Assembly (NCBI RefSeq): GCF_040712315.1
Contig: NC_134015.1
Span: 2,020,445 to 2,084,444 of the forward strand
DNA from: Castanea sativa
Taxonomy: Eukaryota; Streptophyta; Magnoliopsida; Fagales; Fagaceae
DNA length: 64,000 nucleotides
Reading direction: 5' to 3'
Below are positions 11,696 through 23,758 of the stretch, piece by piece (within the stretch, counting starts at the first letter, position 1; each line of letters starts with the position of its first letter). Under the pieces are notes generated by a model. It was not told the origin of the DNA and ran no database searches. It was given only the letters and a program-made list of their open reading frames with translations. Position numbers and translations under genes: made by a program.

Positions 11696-13286
11696 GAAGT
11701 TTCGTTATTTTGTTATCATCAATAACTAGACGAATTGCAGCGATTGTAATATATGGAATTTATGTGACTTTTTTATTTCTTTTTTAAGAAGAGAATTTGG
11801 GTGGCTTGTTGAACATGAATATGAAATTAGTAGTAAATTTATAATATATACTATTATCTCAACTAAGTTAATATGCCAATAATTTTTTTGCATATGGTTG
11901 ATTTAGCAAATTTAATGCAATTATGACCTTAAGTTGCTTAAGGTGATTAATGACATCATCAATATTTTTGTAATAGTAATGATAGTTACATACTGTGTAT
12001 ATAGGACACAGCTAAACATCATGTTTTCAAAACATAATTTTAGTTATAATTGTAAAATCATGTTTTAATAACAAGATTTTAATTGAAATATTCAACGTGT
12101 GTAACAATAATTAGCGTTTTTGTAATTTTAATCTTCTATATTTTGATGGGCCTCTTGCCCACAACAACAAGCGATAGCCAGCCCAGCAACATTTAGTTGA
12201 TCTGTAGTGGCAAGTTATTGATGTTGTTGATCCTATATGTGGACGGCAGTCCAATTAGGGTGGAAGTCACACTACAGGATAGAATAGAGGGAAAAATTAT
12301 GTATTGTCCAAATTATGGACTATGTCAATCTGACCCAAGATCCGTTCCAAATGGGTTGGATTTGATTCGATCGGAACTACTAAATTACACCTTTTTAATA
12401 TTTAATCTGAACTACAATTAGTTTTCGAAATAAGAAAATATTGGGTATTTTTTACAACAAAAGAAGAGATACAAACTGGTAAATGACTCAATATTATAAG
12501 ATGAATAATTATTAGTTCACTTCACACACCTTATTGCCCACAATTCATTTTTTGAACTAAAATGCGTGTACATTGTGGGTAATAGACAATGTTTAATTAA
12601 ACACTGCCCTTATAAGATAGAATATGATAGGTTGTAAGAGCATTGTGAGAAGACGTGACTTTGCAACATGACAATTGGCCTAGTTCCCTACAGCCTAAAG
12701 GTTCAAATTCAAAGTCTATTGACTTGGCCTGATTGCGAAATGCTCGTTTTAACTCTATTTAGAAAGTCATAATGAGAGGAACACATTTACAAACCCCTAG
12801 AGGCTATAACTATAATTTCAATATCTTCCATTAATGCTTGAAGTGGGAGAACCTTGTGGCCCAAGTTTCCAAAGGGCCTGTGCTGAGTCCCATTCCACTT
12901 CCTAACGTTTTTGGACACATTGTTCTCAAATTCACGCTTAAGAGTGGATCAATAATCAGAATGTCGATGTCAACAAACGAATTAATGATTGCATGAATCA
13001 ATTGAGGCTGCTCTGCAGCCGACCCTTTCTTCCATGTTGTAATCTAGTGAAGTCCATCCATATGGAGGCAGCAACATCTACAAGTTTCATCAGCTATGAC
13101 TCAAGTTTATATATATTCTTTCACATGGCCAAAGGCATATAAGAAGAAGTGAAGAACATTACACAGAAAGGGGAAAAATGAAAAGAAAAAGAAACACAAT
13201 GGCAAGCAAACAATAGGCACCCTTAGATCGGAGAGCAGTTGCAAAGACCAATCATATTGATCATTTGCAAACAACTGGCACTATCT
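11696..13286. other. Intergenic spacer between UGT and SAMS
   Basis: The UGT 3' flank is AT-rich to about 12120. 12130-12420 is less AT-rich but has no recognised product. On the minus strand 12848-13030 there is a stop-free stretch of about 55 codons that I cannot match to a family. The tail towards 13286 should be the SAMS 3' UTR. Confidence 0.4.
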
Positions 13287-14468
13287 TCACTCTTGGGGCT
13301 TTTCCCACTTGAGGGGCTTCACTACCTCCCATGTGAAGTCAGCGTCATCTCTTCCAAAGTGGCCATAAGCGGCTGTCTTCAAGAACCTGCCATTTCCACC
13401 TCTCTTAAGATCTAGGTTAATGGCAATCATTCCAGGCCTGAAATCAAAGCTCTCCTTAACAATCTTGAGAATCTCCTTGTCTGGAATCTTCCCAGTGCCA
13501 TATGTGTCAACAAATACAGATAATGGCTCAGGAACACCAATGGCATATGAGACTTGCACAATGCACCTCCGAGCAAGCCCATTGGCAACAATGCTCTTTG
13601 CAGCCTGCCTAACAACATATGCTCCACTCCTGTCAACCTTGGTAGGGTCCTTTCCAGAGAAGGCACCACCGCCATGGGCTCCCCATCCACCATAAGTATC
13701 AATAATGATTTTGCGGCCAGTGAGACCTGCATCACCATGAGGTCCACCAATGACAAAGCGCCCTGATGGGTTCAGATGGAAGATTGTCTTCTCATCAAGG
13801 TACTTCTCAGGGATGACAGGCTTGATAACATGCTCTTTAAGATCAGCAGCAATCTCATCATTAGTAACAGTTTCATCGTGCTGAGTGGAAATAAGGACAG
13901 TGTGGACACGTACTGGAACCATAGCACCATTGTCATTGTAGTATTCCACGGTGACTTGAGTTTTACCATCAGGTCTCAACCAGGGGCAGGTCCCATTTTT
14001 ACGAACATCAGTAAGCCGTGCACCAAGCTTGGTAGCCAAAACATGGCTCAGAGGCATAAACTCAGGGGTCTCATCTGTAGCATAGCCAAACATGTGACCC
14101 TGGTCACCGGCACCAATCTCCTCAGGCCTCTTAGTCAGATGGCCATGGACACCCTGTGCAATATCAGGGCTTTGTTGCTCAATGTTAACTAGAACCTTGC
14201 AGTTGTCAGCATCAAGTCCCACATCATCAGAAACAAATCCAATCGTACGGCATGTGTCGCGTACAATCTTCTCATAGTTTACATTGGCTTTGGTGGTAAT
14301 CTCACCAAAAACCATAACCATGTTGGTCTTGGTGCATGTCTCACAGGCAACCTTGCTCTCAGGGTCTTGTTCAAGGCAGGCATCAAGCACTGCATCAGAA
14401 ATCTGATCACAAAGCTTATCTGGGTGACCCTCATTCACAGACTCGGAGGTAAATAGGAAGGTATCCAT
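13287..14468 (-). CDS. SAMS: S-adenosylmethionine synthetase (methionine adenosyltransferase)
   Basis: Makes S-adenosylmethionine from methionine and ATP, releasing phosphate and pyrophosphate; cytosolic, supplies methylation, ethylene and polyamine synthesis. A single uninterrupted coding exon of 393 aa, the usual plant length. Motifs: GHPDK (residues 14-18, ATP site), GAGDQG (119-124, methionine/ATP signature), GGGAFSGKD (266-274, P-loop-like signature), with the C-terminus [13 protein letters not shown]. The ATG at 14468 starts [18 protein letters not shown], the conserved N-terminus; the frame stays open 22 codons upstream, but those lie partly in the 5'-UTR intron. The coding sequence is distinctly GC-richer than its surroundings, as in highly expressed genes. 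No defects seen. Confidence 0.97.
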   Translation of the reverse strand: MDTFLFTSESVNEGHPDKLCDQISDAVLDACLEQDPESKVACETCTKTNMVMVFGEITTKANVNYEKIVRDTCRTIGFVSDDVGLDADNCKVLVNIEQQSPDIAQGVHGHLTKRPEEIGAGDQGHMFGYATDETPEFMPLSHVLATKLGARLTDVRKNGTCPWLRPDGKTQVTVEYYNDNGAMVPVRVHTVLISTQHDETVTNDEIAADLKEHVIKPVIPEKYLDEKTIFHLNPSGRFVIGGPHGDAGLTGRKIIIDTYGGWGAHGGGAFSGKDPTKVDRSGAYVVRQAAKSIVANGLARRCIVQVSYAIGVPEPLSVFVDTYGTGKIPDKEILKIVKESFDFRPGMIAINLDLKRGGNGRFLKTAAYGHFGRDDADFTWEVVKPLKWEKPQE

Positions 14469-14478
14469 TATTCCAAAG

Positions 14479-15695
14479 CTGCAAAGGACAATATAACACA
14501 CAGATATGTCAGCATAGGGATGAGCAGAAGCCAAGCAGAAAATTGGTATATAATACAGAAGTAAGGGTCAATCTATTACTAAAAATACCTACAACTGAAA
14601 TGCTCGCTCAATTCATTAGACAGAGCAAGAAAAAAGCATCTGAGATCAGTGCCTAAACAGATTCCCAAAAGCAGATATTCTAAAGGCAAATAATAGTAAA
14701 GAAAATAGCATCAAACAAGCTTCCACTACACACCAATTATGGTGTAAAAGTAAAGAAGCACCAACAAGACAAGTATCAAGTAATATTCTCTAATAATTAC
14801 ATTAAAATGAAAGTTTACTAGAAGAAGAATATGATCCTGCAATTCAGAGATTGAGAAAAGCCACTCTTAACACAAATCTAGAAAGCATAAAGACTGATTC
14901 TGTTTGGCATCAACTTCAGCTTTTTTCTTTTTTATATATACATCTTTTTGAAACCTCATTTTTTTTTCTACTATTAGTATACTTTCGGCAAAAAACTAGA
15001 TAAGTTGTTCCAGCTGGGACACTATATAACCATACTTTCAAATCAAGCAAATCCCAAAGAGTTAAACAGAATCTTCCATGTGAAATAGTAAGAACAAATC
15101 TGTATGCTAAAGCTGAGTACAGAACAAGGAAACCCCATGAAAGTAATGTCACTTTGAACCCAAGAAACTGTTCACACAACTTCAACTGTAAAAAAATCAC
15201 TAACTTTTTTTTCTTTAAAATTTCCATAGAACAAAATAAGGTATCAAAACTCAAAAGCCTCAATTTTATTTATTTTTATTTTTTGTAATTATAACCCAAG
15301 AACAAAAATAAGAGCACAAACAAAAGCACAAATTTCTCTAATTTTGAACCCAATGAAGAAATTTTCATCATTTCTACGCAAACTATAAGTAAAGACATAT
15401 TAGTATTACACTGCTCCAAAGAGTTCTGCAACATTTGCAACCGCCCCATAACAAAGATTTTACTAACATAAATCCCAGCAAGTAAACACATATCAAGCAT
15501 TATTACCCAGAAACCAACAAAAAACAGAGACAAAAACAGAACTTGCCAGCAACCCAAATCATACAACAAGTAACAAAACAAATCCCTCTAACTTAAATCT
15601 TACACTAACAAGAAAAACCAAAGCACTAACAAGGGAAATTATCAAACACAAACACATGGGCTAAACCCAGATGTGTGGTTAAGGCAAAACCTGAC
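14479..15695 (-). other. 5'-UTR intron of SAMS
   Basis: On the minus strand an exon ending CACTCAAAG meets GTCAGGTTTTGCC at 15695, and TTTGCAG ends at 14479, ten bases before the ATG. This gives a 1.2 kb leader intron, a layout common in plant SAMS genes. Open frames inside (14916-15263, 15276-15581) have no family similarity. Confidence 0.75.
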
Positions 15696-15773
15696 CTTTG
15701 AGTGTCAAACCGTGTCCCCGTCTCTTAAAGGACTCTTGTCTTGTGTGCCTCTTACACTGAGACTTTGGATCTG

Positions 15774-15781
15774 TATTTATA
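15774..15781 (-). promoter_or_regulatory. TATA box of SAMS
   Basis: TATAAATA on the minus strand, about 80 bases upstream of the inferred leader-exon donor at 15696; transcription should start near 15745-15750. Confidence 0.65.
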
Positions 15782-15799
15782 GGCTGATAGTAAGGTTTT

Positions 15800-17689
15800 A
15801 TCTATACGACTGAAAATGACCACTTTGGATATAATATGCGGGATTATCAAAAAATAAAAAAGAATGGACGGTCTTGATTTTATATTTTTTTTAGGTGGCA
15901 AATGCTACTATGGCATAGGCACTTTTGTAAGTTACATGAGCTCTTTTTCTTCCCTATCAAATTTGTCTAAATAACGTGGTTTCAATTAACACAAATGATA
16001 AAATATTTAATAATTAAATAAAAAATTTAGGGTTCAATTTTTACCTACACAAAAATTAATTAGTGTTTTAGTCTGATAATAAATAACACAATCATTATAA
16101 ATAGAAATTCTATAATAATAATAAAAAACATTTGTCCTAATAACATCAAAAGTATTATTTTTTTTTTTTTTTTTGAAAACAAATCACATCAATGGTTAAT
16201 GTTACAAATTAGGCTAATATACTAGTATTTATCCCCTTTTTTATATTTTGGATTGTTTCAACACTTTTAAGTATTACAAGAATATATTTCTTAAAAAAGA
16301 AAAAAAAAAGTACGGATTATTACAAGAATATCAAAATGTTTCTTTTGTCAAGATTCGGTAAATGCTAATCCACTAAAAAATGACACTATTCTAAAGAAAA
16401 TATAGAAAAAAAAAAAAGTCTTTTCTAATAGGATTAACAACAAATGCAATGGAGCATAATGGAATGAGTGCACTGACAATGTTATAATAATCAACTGTAT
16501 AAATTACAAATTTTACAAATCTAATAACTGATTTTGAAGCAACCTAAAATTTAGAGGGTGTAAAGTAAACTTTAATCTACAATTTTTTTTTCCCAAATTA
16601 TGTTGGTAAGAAAAGTTTGTACGAATTTTTTTTTTAAATTTTCTCTTGATAAATAATATAAGGAAAACTATATGATAAGAGATAAAATAGTGAGTCACTT
16701 CTTTTATTATCAAACAAATGAGTTGTAGTTTGTAAATATAAGAAAATAATAATTTTATTTAATTTTTCTTGTATGTCAAAACAATTTTAAAGGAAATGCT
16801 TTTTTATAAAATACGTTTTATTATAATTTTTTATGTTTTGATTGGCCTATTTTATTGAACTTATTTTGTTTAAAAATAACCTAAATGAAAATATAGATGC
16901 ATCTAGAAAAAAGTGTGGAATTTGTTTACTTTTATAGTTTTACCAAAACTTAACTTTTTTACTAACATATGTAAACTTGTTTTTTTTTTTGGGTTAAATA
17001 ATATGATTTGTACTTGGAGCCTTTTACTTTCTAATAATATTTACATGTTACACCATATGAAATAAACAGGAAGGAAAAAAAAAAAACTGAATAAATATAT
17101 TTTGTTGAAATTAGTCGATTAAATAAATAAGAATGTTCATGGGAAGCAAAATGAGAATGGTGATGATGACCCCCAAATTGTTGGAGAGCTCATGGGAAGC
17201 AAAATGAGAATGTTCCCATCATAAGACAACTCTGTCTAACTAGTTTTTCGGTGGTGGGGTCCAGATTTGGAAACTTGTATATATGGAGTGAGATATGGAC
17301 CGTTGGATGGGGTTGGATTGGCGGTGTGGATTGGTTGGAGTCGGTGGGAGAGAGTGACACAGCCACCGATAGATATAGGTTTTTTCTTGATTTGTCTTCG
17401 CTGTTCGGTGGGTCACCGGCTGAGCCGGTTGGTATTTTTTTTGTAGAGTTCACCCACTTTGATGTAATTCTTAGCTTCATTTTCATGGCTTAGCTTAGAT
17501 GAGGGGCTTGGCTCAATTGACTCTTTTTTTTCTTTTTTCTTTTTCTGACTAAAATACATTATAATCCTTTTTAAGTTTTATAGGGCTGTTATTTTGGTCC
17601 CTCTAGTTTCATAACTTATAATTAACTCTATAAATTTCTTCTCAAAGTCCAAGAACTTGGTCTTTGATTTCATTTTTAATAAGAGCGAC
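15800..17689. other. Gene-free spacer
   Basis: AT-rich. 16015-16130 holds a degraded piece of a family A SINE tail (AAAATTAATTAGTGTTTTAGTC). A 22-base string beginning CATGGGAAGCAAAATGAGAA occurs at about 17138 and 17191. 17250-17490 is GC-richer with open frames on both strands but no recognised protein. Confidence 0.4.
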
Positions 17690-17998
17690 TCTAAAGTTGT
17701 TGTTGAGACTCTTTCAAAGGTAGAGTTCGAAATCTTATAGAGAATTCACAATATCTGCTCTAAAATGTCTCTTCTACTTTTCCAATTCATAGAAGTTTTT
17801 GTAAAATGGGTTCTTAGGATTTCTAATGGTGCAACCCACACTCTGGCCAAATGGTCACATAATATATTTGGTTCTTTTGATATAGGTTGTTGTCCTCCCT
17901 ATTTTGAGTCTATTATCAAGGTCGAGGCAAGTAGTCCTGCTTCTTTATAGTTCCTCTATTTTGTTTTAATAAATTCTTCTTTCCCATTAAAAAAAAAA
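17690..17998 (+). pseudogene. LINE tail with RNase H C-terminal remnant
   Basis: The plus-strand frame 17765-17950 contains RISNGATHTLAKWS, the end of the RNase H domain carried by plant L1-type LINEs (cf. R-x-N-x-x-AH-x-LA), then a short C-terminus, a stop, and a poly(A) at 17989-17999. Upstream codons are broken by stops (TAG near 17740). This is a 5'-truncated dead insertion, separate from the LINE at 52-58 kb. Confidence 0.65.
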
Positions 17999-17999
17999 A

Positions 18000-20900
18000 A
18001 TCCAAAAACTTAAACTCCTCTTGGCTTGACTTGAGTTATTAATCAAGTTGAGCTCAAGTTCAATATTAATTACAAACTGCACTAACAAATTCATATTAAG
18101 CATATTATTAAATCCATTTGGTTTGGATGTGTGATCATAACTCCTAATTAATTAAAGTTTTAATAAGTTATGAGTTATTTTTCAAGTCTATATTAAGCTG
18201 ATTACCAAACCCATCAATGAGTATAGACTTTGCTTGTTTTTTATCGAACCCTCTTATTCACAAGTCTATTTATAAACCTTTTTTTTGCCTAGGCTCAACT
18301 CATTTAGTAAACAAGCCTAATACAAAGGCTCGAGATTGACTTGTTTATAGATAAACAAATATAAATAAGTTTTATATCGAGCCAAGTCAAAGTTGTTTGT
18401 GAACGACTTGAGTCATTAATTTACCGCCCTAGGTAAAACTCCCTATTTATTATTGATTATTCACAACTCTTAATGGATTTCAAACACACAACTTCAACCT
18501 ACATTCTTTTCTAATGGGAGAGAAAGAATCATTAAAACGTTACTAAAGTTTTGTTAGAAATTAAATACTTAATAAGATAATGTACATTTTTCCCATCTTA
18601 ATTTTTTGTCTATGTTGGAAAGTATAATTTACTTTGATGAAAGTGAAGAAAAAATCAAAGACATTGATTGCAAAAGAAATTATCGTTGAATAATATGTAT
18701 AATTTCTATTATAAATATGAATTCCATTATAATGTATACTATCATGAAAACTGTATGAGAAACTATAGCCATTTGAGCTCTTGTCCCATGGATGTAGGCA
18801 AAAGGCCGCACCACATAAACTTTCTTTTTTTCTTTTTTCTTTTTCTCTTTTCTTTTCCACCTCACATCATAGATTTCTACGGTCTATTTTTCATGGTTGA
18901 ATTTTTGGGTCAAGCTGATTGACATAAACTAAAAAACATAGGAGCATGAAATCCCATGTGTTTGAATGCTGGGGAAACACACACACACACCCCTAGAGGC
19001 AAGAAAGGTAAAAAATACAAAACCTTGAATGTTAGGTTTAGTATTGTACAGATATCATGTTTGGATCCTCTGTACCGACAGCCCTTAATACATTGTTTGC
19101 ACCGGTTTTAGAAGTGTTGAATGTTTCTTTGACAGCTACTGCTCACATGTCTGGGTACTCAGAATCTGTTTGAATACAGTTTATTTAGTTAAAATCGAAA
19201 ACTTTTTATTGAAAGTGTAAAAAAAAAATATTAAAAGTTAGTTGAATAATACAATGAGATAGTACCAAAAAGAGTAATGAGACCCATAAATAGTACTAAA
19301 AAAAAGGCTAAAAACTAAATAAGTTAAAGCAAATAAGCTCATCCCAAACTCATCCTCAGTGAAAGAGAGAGTTCTGCCATCTTAGACAAGTAATATATGC
19401 ATGCATGACTAGGATAGACATGAAGGGATGCCCCCCACATGTTTGTGTATGCAGCAAGGCCAACCATCAGCTTTCCCTTGTCATGAGCTAGCTGTAAAAC
19501 TTTTTGGCCCATATCATTAAACCAAAAATAGCAATCCCTTTTGATTTCTTCTAACATTTAGTGAAGAAAAGGTCTAATAATTTTAAGGGTAAAATATTAT
19601 TTTGGTCTCTAAATTTTACTAAAAGATTTTTTTTCATCCTTAATCTTTAATAATTTCTATTTTCATCCTTAAACTTTATAATAAAAAAATTAATAGTTCA
19701 AAGACAAAAATATGGATGAAAAAAAAAACTATTTTTCAATAATTTAGAGACAAAAGAGTAAAAAACAAATTTTTGGTAAAGTTTAAGAATAGAAAGTAAA
19801 TCATTTTCAATAATTTAGGGACGAAAAACAAACTTTTGAATAATTTAAGAATGAAAAACAAAATTTTAAGAATTTAAGAGTGAAAACAAACTTTTGGTAA
19901 AGTTTAGAGACTAAAGTAGTATTTTACTCTAAACTTAATGATTTTTTTTTTTTTTTACAATTGTTAATAAATCATGTTATAATTAATATATAATAAATAT
20001 AATGTTTATAGTAATTGTATGTAAAACTAATTTTATACCAATTATAACTTATAAACTTAACAAGTTGGAAAAAGATATGTCCTAGTTAACATTACTGATT
20101 TGGGACTATTGCAGATTGTAGTATTACAGCCTCACTTTTGAGCTGAAAATAAAGAGCTAGACTCCAATGAGTTTATGAGTTATATTAGCTATTTAGCTCC
20201 ATTCTTTAAGAGGGAGGGGGGAAAGGTTCTCCAAAGATGTTGGATACAGACACGTGGCAGTCTAACGTGGTTGGTGAATTGTTGGTGACTACTGAGGGAG
20301 GGGGGCCAGAAGTAAGTGGACAGAGGTAGGTAAATATGGAGAGGGGAACAAAGAGAGAGACTTTGCCTCTGTTATTGGAGGATCTTGGTGATGATGAGTT
20401 GGTCACCATTCTCATTTTGGAATTTAATTAGTGGCACAGATCTATATATATATATATATATTACTTCGCAAAAATGACTAGTGGGACTCTCTTTTTTTGA
20501 AATTTTCACCAACTTTCCACTTCTTCCACAAAATGACGGCATGTTCCATGTTGGTGTTAGAAAGGGAAGTCTAGGACCACATAATTTTTCACAATTTTTT
20601 GTTATAATTGTGATGAGGTAGAGTGTGATTGGTAAAATAAAATGGTGGGTCTATGTGTAAATGATAGTTAACTACTCACAATCTGCCATGTTAGAGTTGT
20701 GACAAAAAAATTGTGGAATAATTTGTGATTTTAGAATTACGTGAACATAAATGGCTGGTTTAGCCAAAAAAAAGAAAAAAAAAATCTAACTATTGAAAGT
20801 AGAATATTAGAACTAGGGAAGAAAGGAATGGGTTGAAAGAGATTTTTAAAGAATATTCTATTCATTCCGTTGTAAAAATTCCTTTCTAAAGTAAGAGAAA

Positions 20901-23600
20901 CATGTACCTATTGAATTATATTAAATTGAACTACCAACTCTATTCATATTTTGACAACCAAACAAAATATGAGTGGTGACTGGTGAGTAGTACAAACGAT
21001 AAATTCTCATTCTCATATAAAAAAAGTAAATTTTAAATTTCGTCTGCACAAAAAACTTAATGTTTTGGTATAATAATAAAGAATAATCATTATGAAGTAG
21101 ACAATTAAAATTCTATCATATCTAAAAGAGAGAGAGGAAAAAAAAAAAGTAGTATATAATCGTATAATTCGTTTATTTCCATTTCTTATTTTAAAAATTG
21201 GTAAAGCCTTCTAGTTCCCTCAAAATTTGAGCTAAATATGAGACACACATCATTTATAATTTTGTGTACTTTATTCTTTAAAACCATTTGATTTTTTAAA
21301 CGTCACTTCGTGTTATGGATTAAAACTAATTGGAGGAAATTTTGTGTGATAATTGTCTATTACTTATAATCAACCGCTTCAACAAATTATGACAAAAGTT
21401 ATGTCCAATTGTCTGTGCACTTATATCGTAATAATTGATAAACGAACTCCCTTTTTCTTCTCTGACTGTAATGGAAGGACAGCAATGCATCTATAGATAA
21501 GATGTATAGGAAGAGAATTATTTTCACTCTTTAACTTTTTTTTCTCTCCCTCTATTATAGGCAAAGAGTCTCATGTGAGATTAACACCTTTCATAGGAGA
21601 CATCTCCTTATCGAAGGACCCAACACTCCCTTACCTTTTAAAAAAAGAAAACTAAAATAAGACAGTTTCCATAGAATGAGACCAATATTTACAAGCATCG
21701 AAACTCAATAATTAGTTTTTTGCTAAGGTTTTCTTCTCCCAAAAAAAAAAAGATTCTTACTATGGTAGATTCGATAGAATAACATGTGCTATTACATTCT
21801 CTCTTTTTGCCTTATCTCAGCATATTTGACTCTTTTAGTAAATAAAAATATATACTACTTTTGAATTCCCCACGTTTTCATGCTTTGGAAATTTGGTCAT
21901 TTATTCCTTTGCCACCATCATTACTCGTGATGTCAAACGAAGAAAATGCTAGTGTTTTTGAACATCATTTGCAAGCTATATTCACCAAGATTAGTATATT
22001 AAAAAATCATTGTGCTTCTAAACGTTTCACGATTTCTTTGCGTAACAATTAATTGAAAAATGCATCAAATCATAAAGGACACACACACACACATATATTT
22101 ATAGATCTTAATTATTTATAAGATCAAAGGCAATCTAAATGTTCATGAGGTGCTGGAATCCACTTTGTTAACAAATGGTGAAAATTGTGTCACCTAACCT
22201 CTTTAATCTACCCAATAATAATAATAAGACGAAGAAGAAGATACCATATGGTTGGTAGGTTGGTTGGTGTACTAATTCTGATTAAGAAATGAGAATGGCT
22301 TATTTTCTAGTTGAAGCAGCTTTAAGCATGATGTAATAATGATGCTATTTAATTAATTGTATTTGATTATACAAGCATGCAGTGTCTCTATCCACTTTTA
22401 CTTATTAAAACATTCTTTTTAGTCCATTTGCTTCTCTCTAAAGACCAAACTAGATAAAGCAGGGTGACATCGACTTACAAAAAATTCCAATTCATGCAAG
22501 ATTTGGATCGTCTTGCATGCCTTATATATTGGTTTGTATATTTGAATAAAATTATATATGTAAATGCATAAAGATGACACCTAGCTTTCAAATCTTCTTT
22601 GTATCAAAAAAGAGCTTTCCGATCTTCATGTGGCTGAACTCATCATCCACATTGGTAATGTTCTTTTGCTCAAATCAACTTCAGCAGTGGAGTGCCAAAA
22701 ATTTCTATTGCAATTTACTAAAGTAGTAAAAGTTATTTATTAACTATACTATCCTACCAATCAATTTACTGTTATTTACTAAAAGATTCATGTGATCTCA
22801 TTCTGTTTGGCATTCATTACACTTGCGAAATCAGCATATACTTACACATCAGTAGTCTCAGCTGACACAGTTTTCACCTCCTTTAAGATTTTCTAGCACT
22901 ATCATCAAAATCACCTCTCTTTTTGGCTGACTAGTCTCAAATTCTGTATCTGAATACGTGTATTATTTTCTTGGGGGCAGAATGAATTAAAAATGAAGAT
23001 CTTCATTTGCTTAATGGTTTTCAAATCAACCACTCCATGTGATTAAAGCATGCTAATTAGTTGAAGTCAGAAAAGCCTATTACCTCTTATTACCGATGAT
23101 AAAATGATCAACACTGACAATGTAATCATAACCATTGACTTTCTTGGCACAATGGCTACAACAAAGGTGATTTGAGGAAAATATAGAGGTCTTCTTAGTT
23201 CCATATATTCCCAGCTTAAGAACAACCATGACATTTTCATCTATCACAAGCAGCTATACAGATACGTGCTGAAATTTATTGGGCACCTTCTTTTATGAAA
23301 AAAAACCAGAAACAAAAACACAAGCCTCAAGTTCTGAGGAGATTTTAACTCTAATCAACAATGAATTATGCATGCCGTAACAAAAAGGACCCAAGTCACG
23401 TTTAAGTTGGCCAACTTCTTTTAGCTTTTTAGCTTATGTACAGATTTTAAAGAATCACCTTCTCTAGGTGAAATTATACTTTCAACCAACTGTCAGCAAA
23501 TAAGCTTTCAACAAAAAACTGTACCAAAGGGACACCCCCTTGTTCAAGGCAATTTCCCTCTTCTAATCTGGCATCACAAGTCCATTAACAAGTAGAAAAA
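18000..23600. other. Gene-poor spacer
   Basis: No supported gene in 5.6 kb. Contents seen: CA repeat near 18978; alternating diverged repeats of the form TTTAGGGACGAAAAACAAAC at 19600-19930; a CACGTGGC G-box near 20251 with no nearby coding exon; a family A SINE remnant at about 21035-21120; CA repeat near 22081. The minus-strand frame 19339-19557 has no recognisable domain. Confidence 0.4.
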
Positions 23601-23758
23601 TCCAGCCAGTGCACAAAATATACAGACCAAGTTGGAAACAAATGTACAATTGATATTTCAAAATAAAAATAAAAATAGTAGCATTCTTGTGTCTAAGGTG
23701 CCAGCTTTCCTATACTTAAAAACTAGTACTTCTCCATTTGGATTAAACAGAAAATTCA

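Noticed and set aside
13420..14192. Open frames opposite and out of frame to SAMS
   Set aside because: They follow from the GC-richer codon use of SAMS; no domain or start context.
14916..15581. Frames of 101-115 codons on the minus strand, hydrophobic
   Set aside because: They sit in the SAMS leader intron and are T-rich; no signal of coding constraint.
19339..19557. Minus-strand frame of 72 codons
   Set aside because: Looks superficially protein-like but no domain, flanking exon or promoter could be found.
20245..20262. CACGTGGC G-box / ABRE-like site
   Set aside because: No coding exon within several kilobases; a single short motif is expected by chance.
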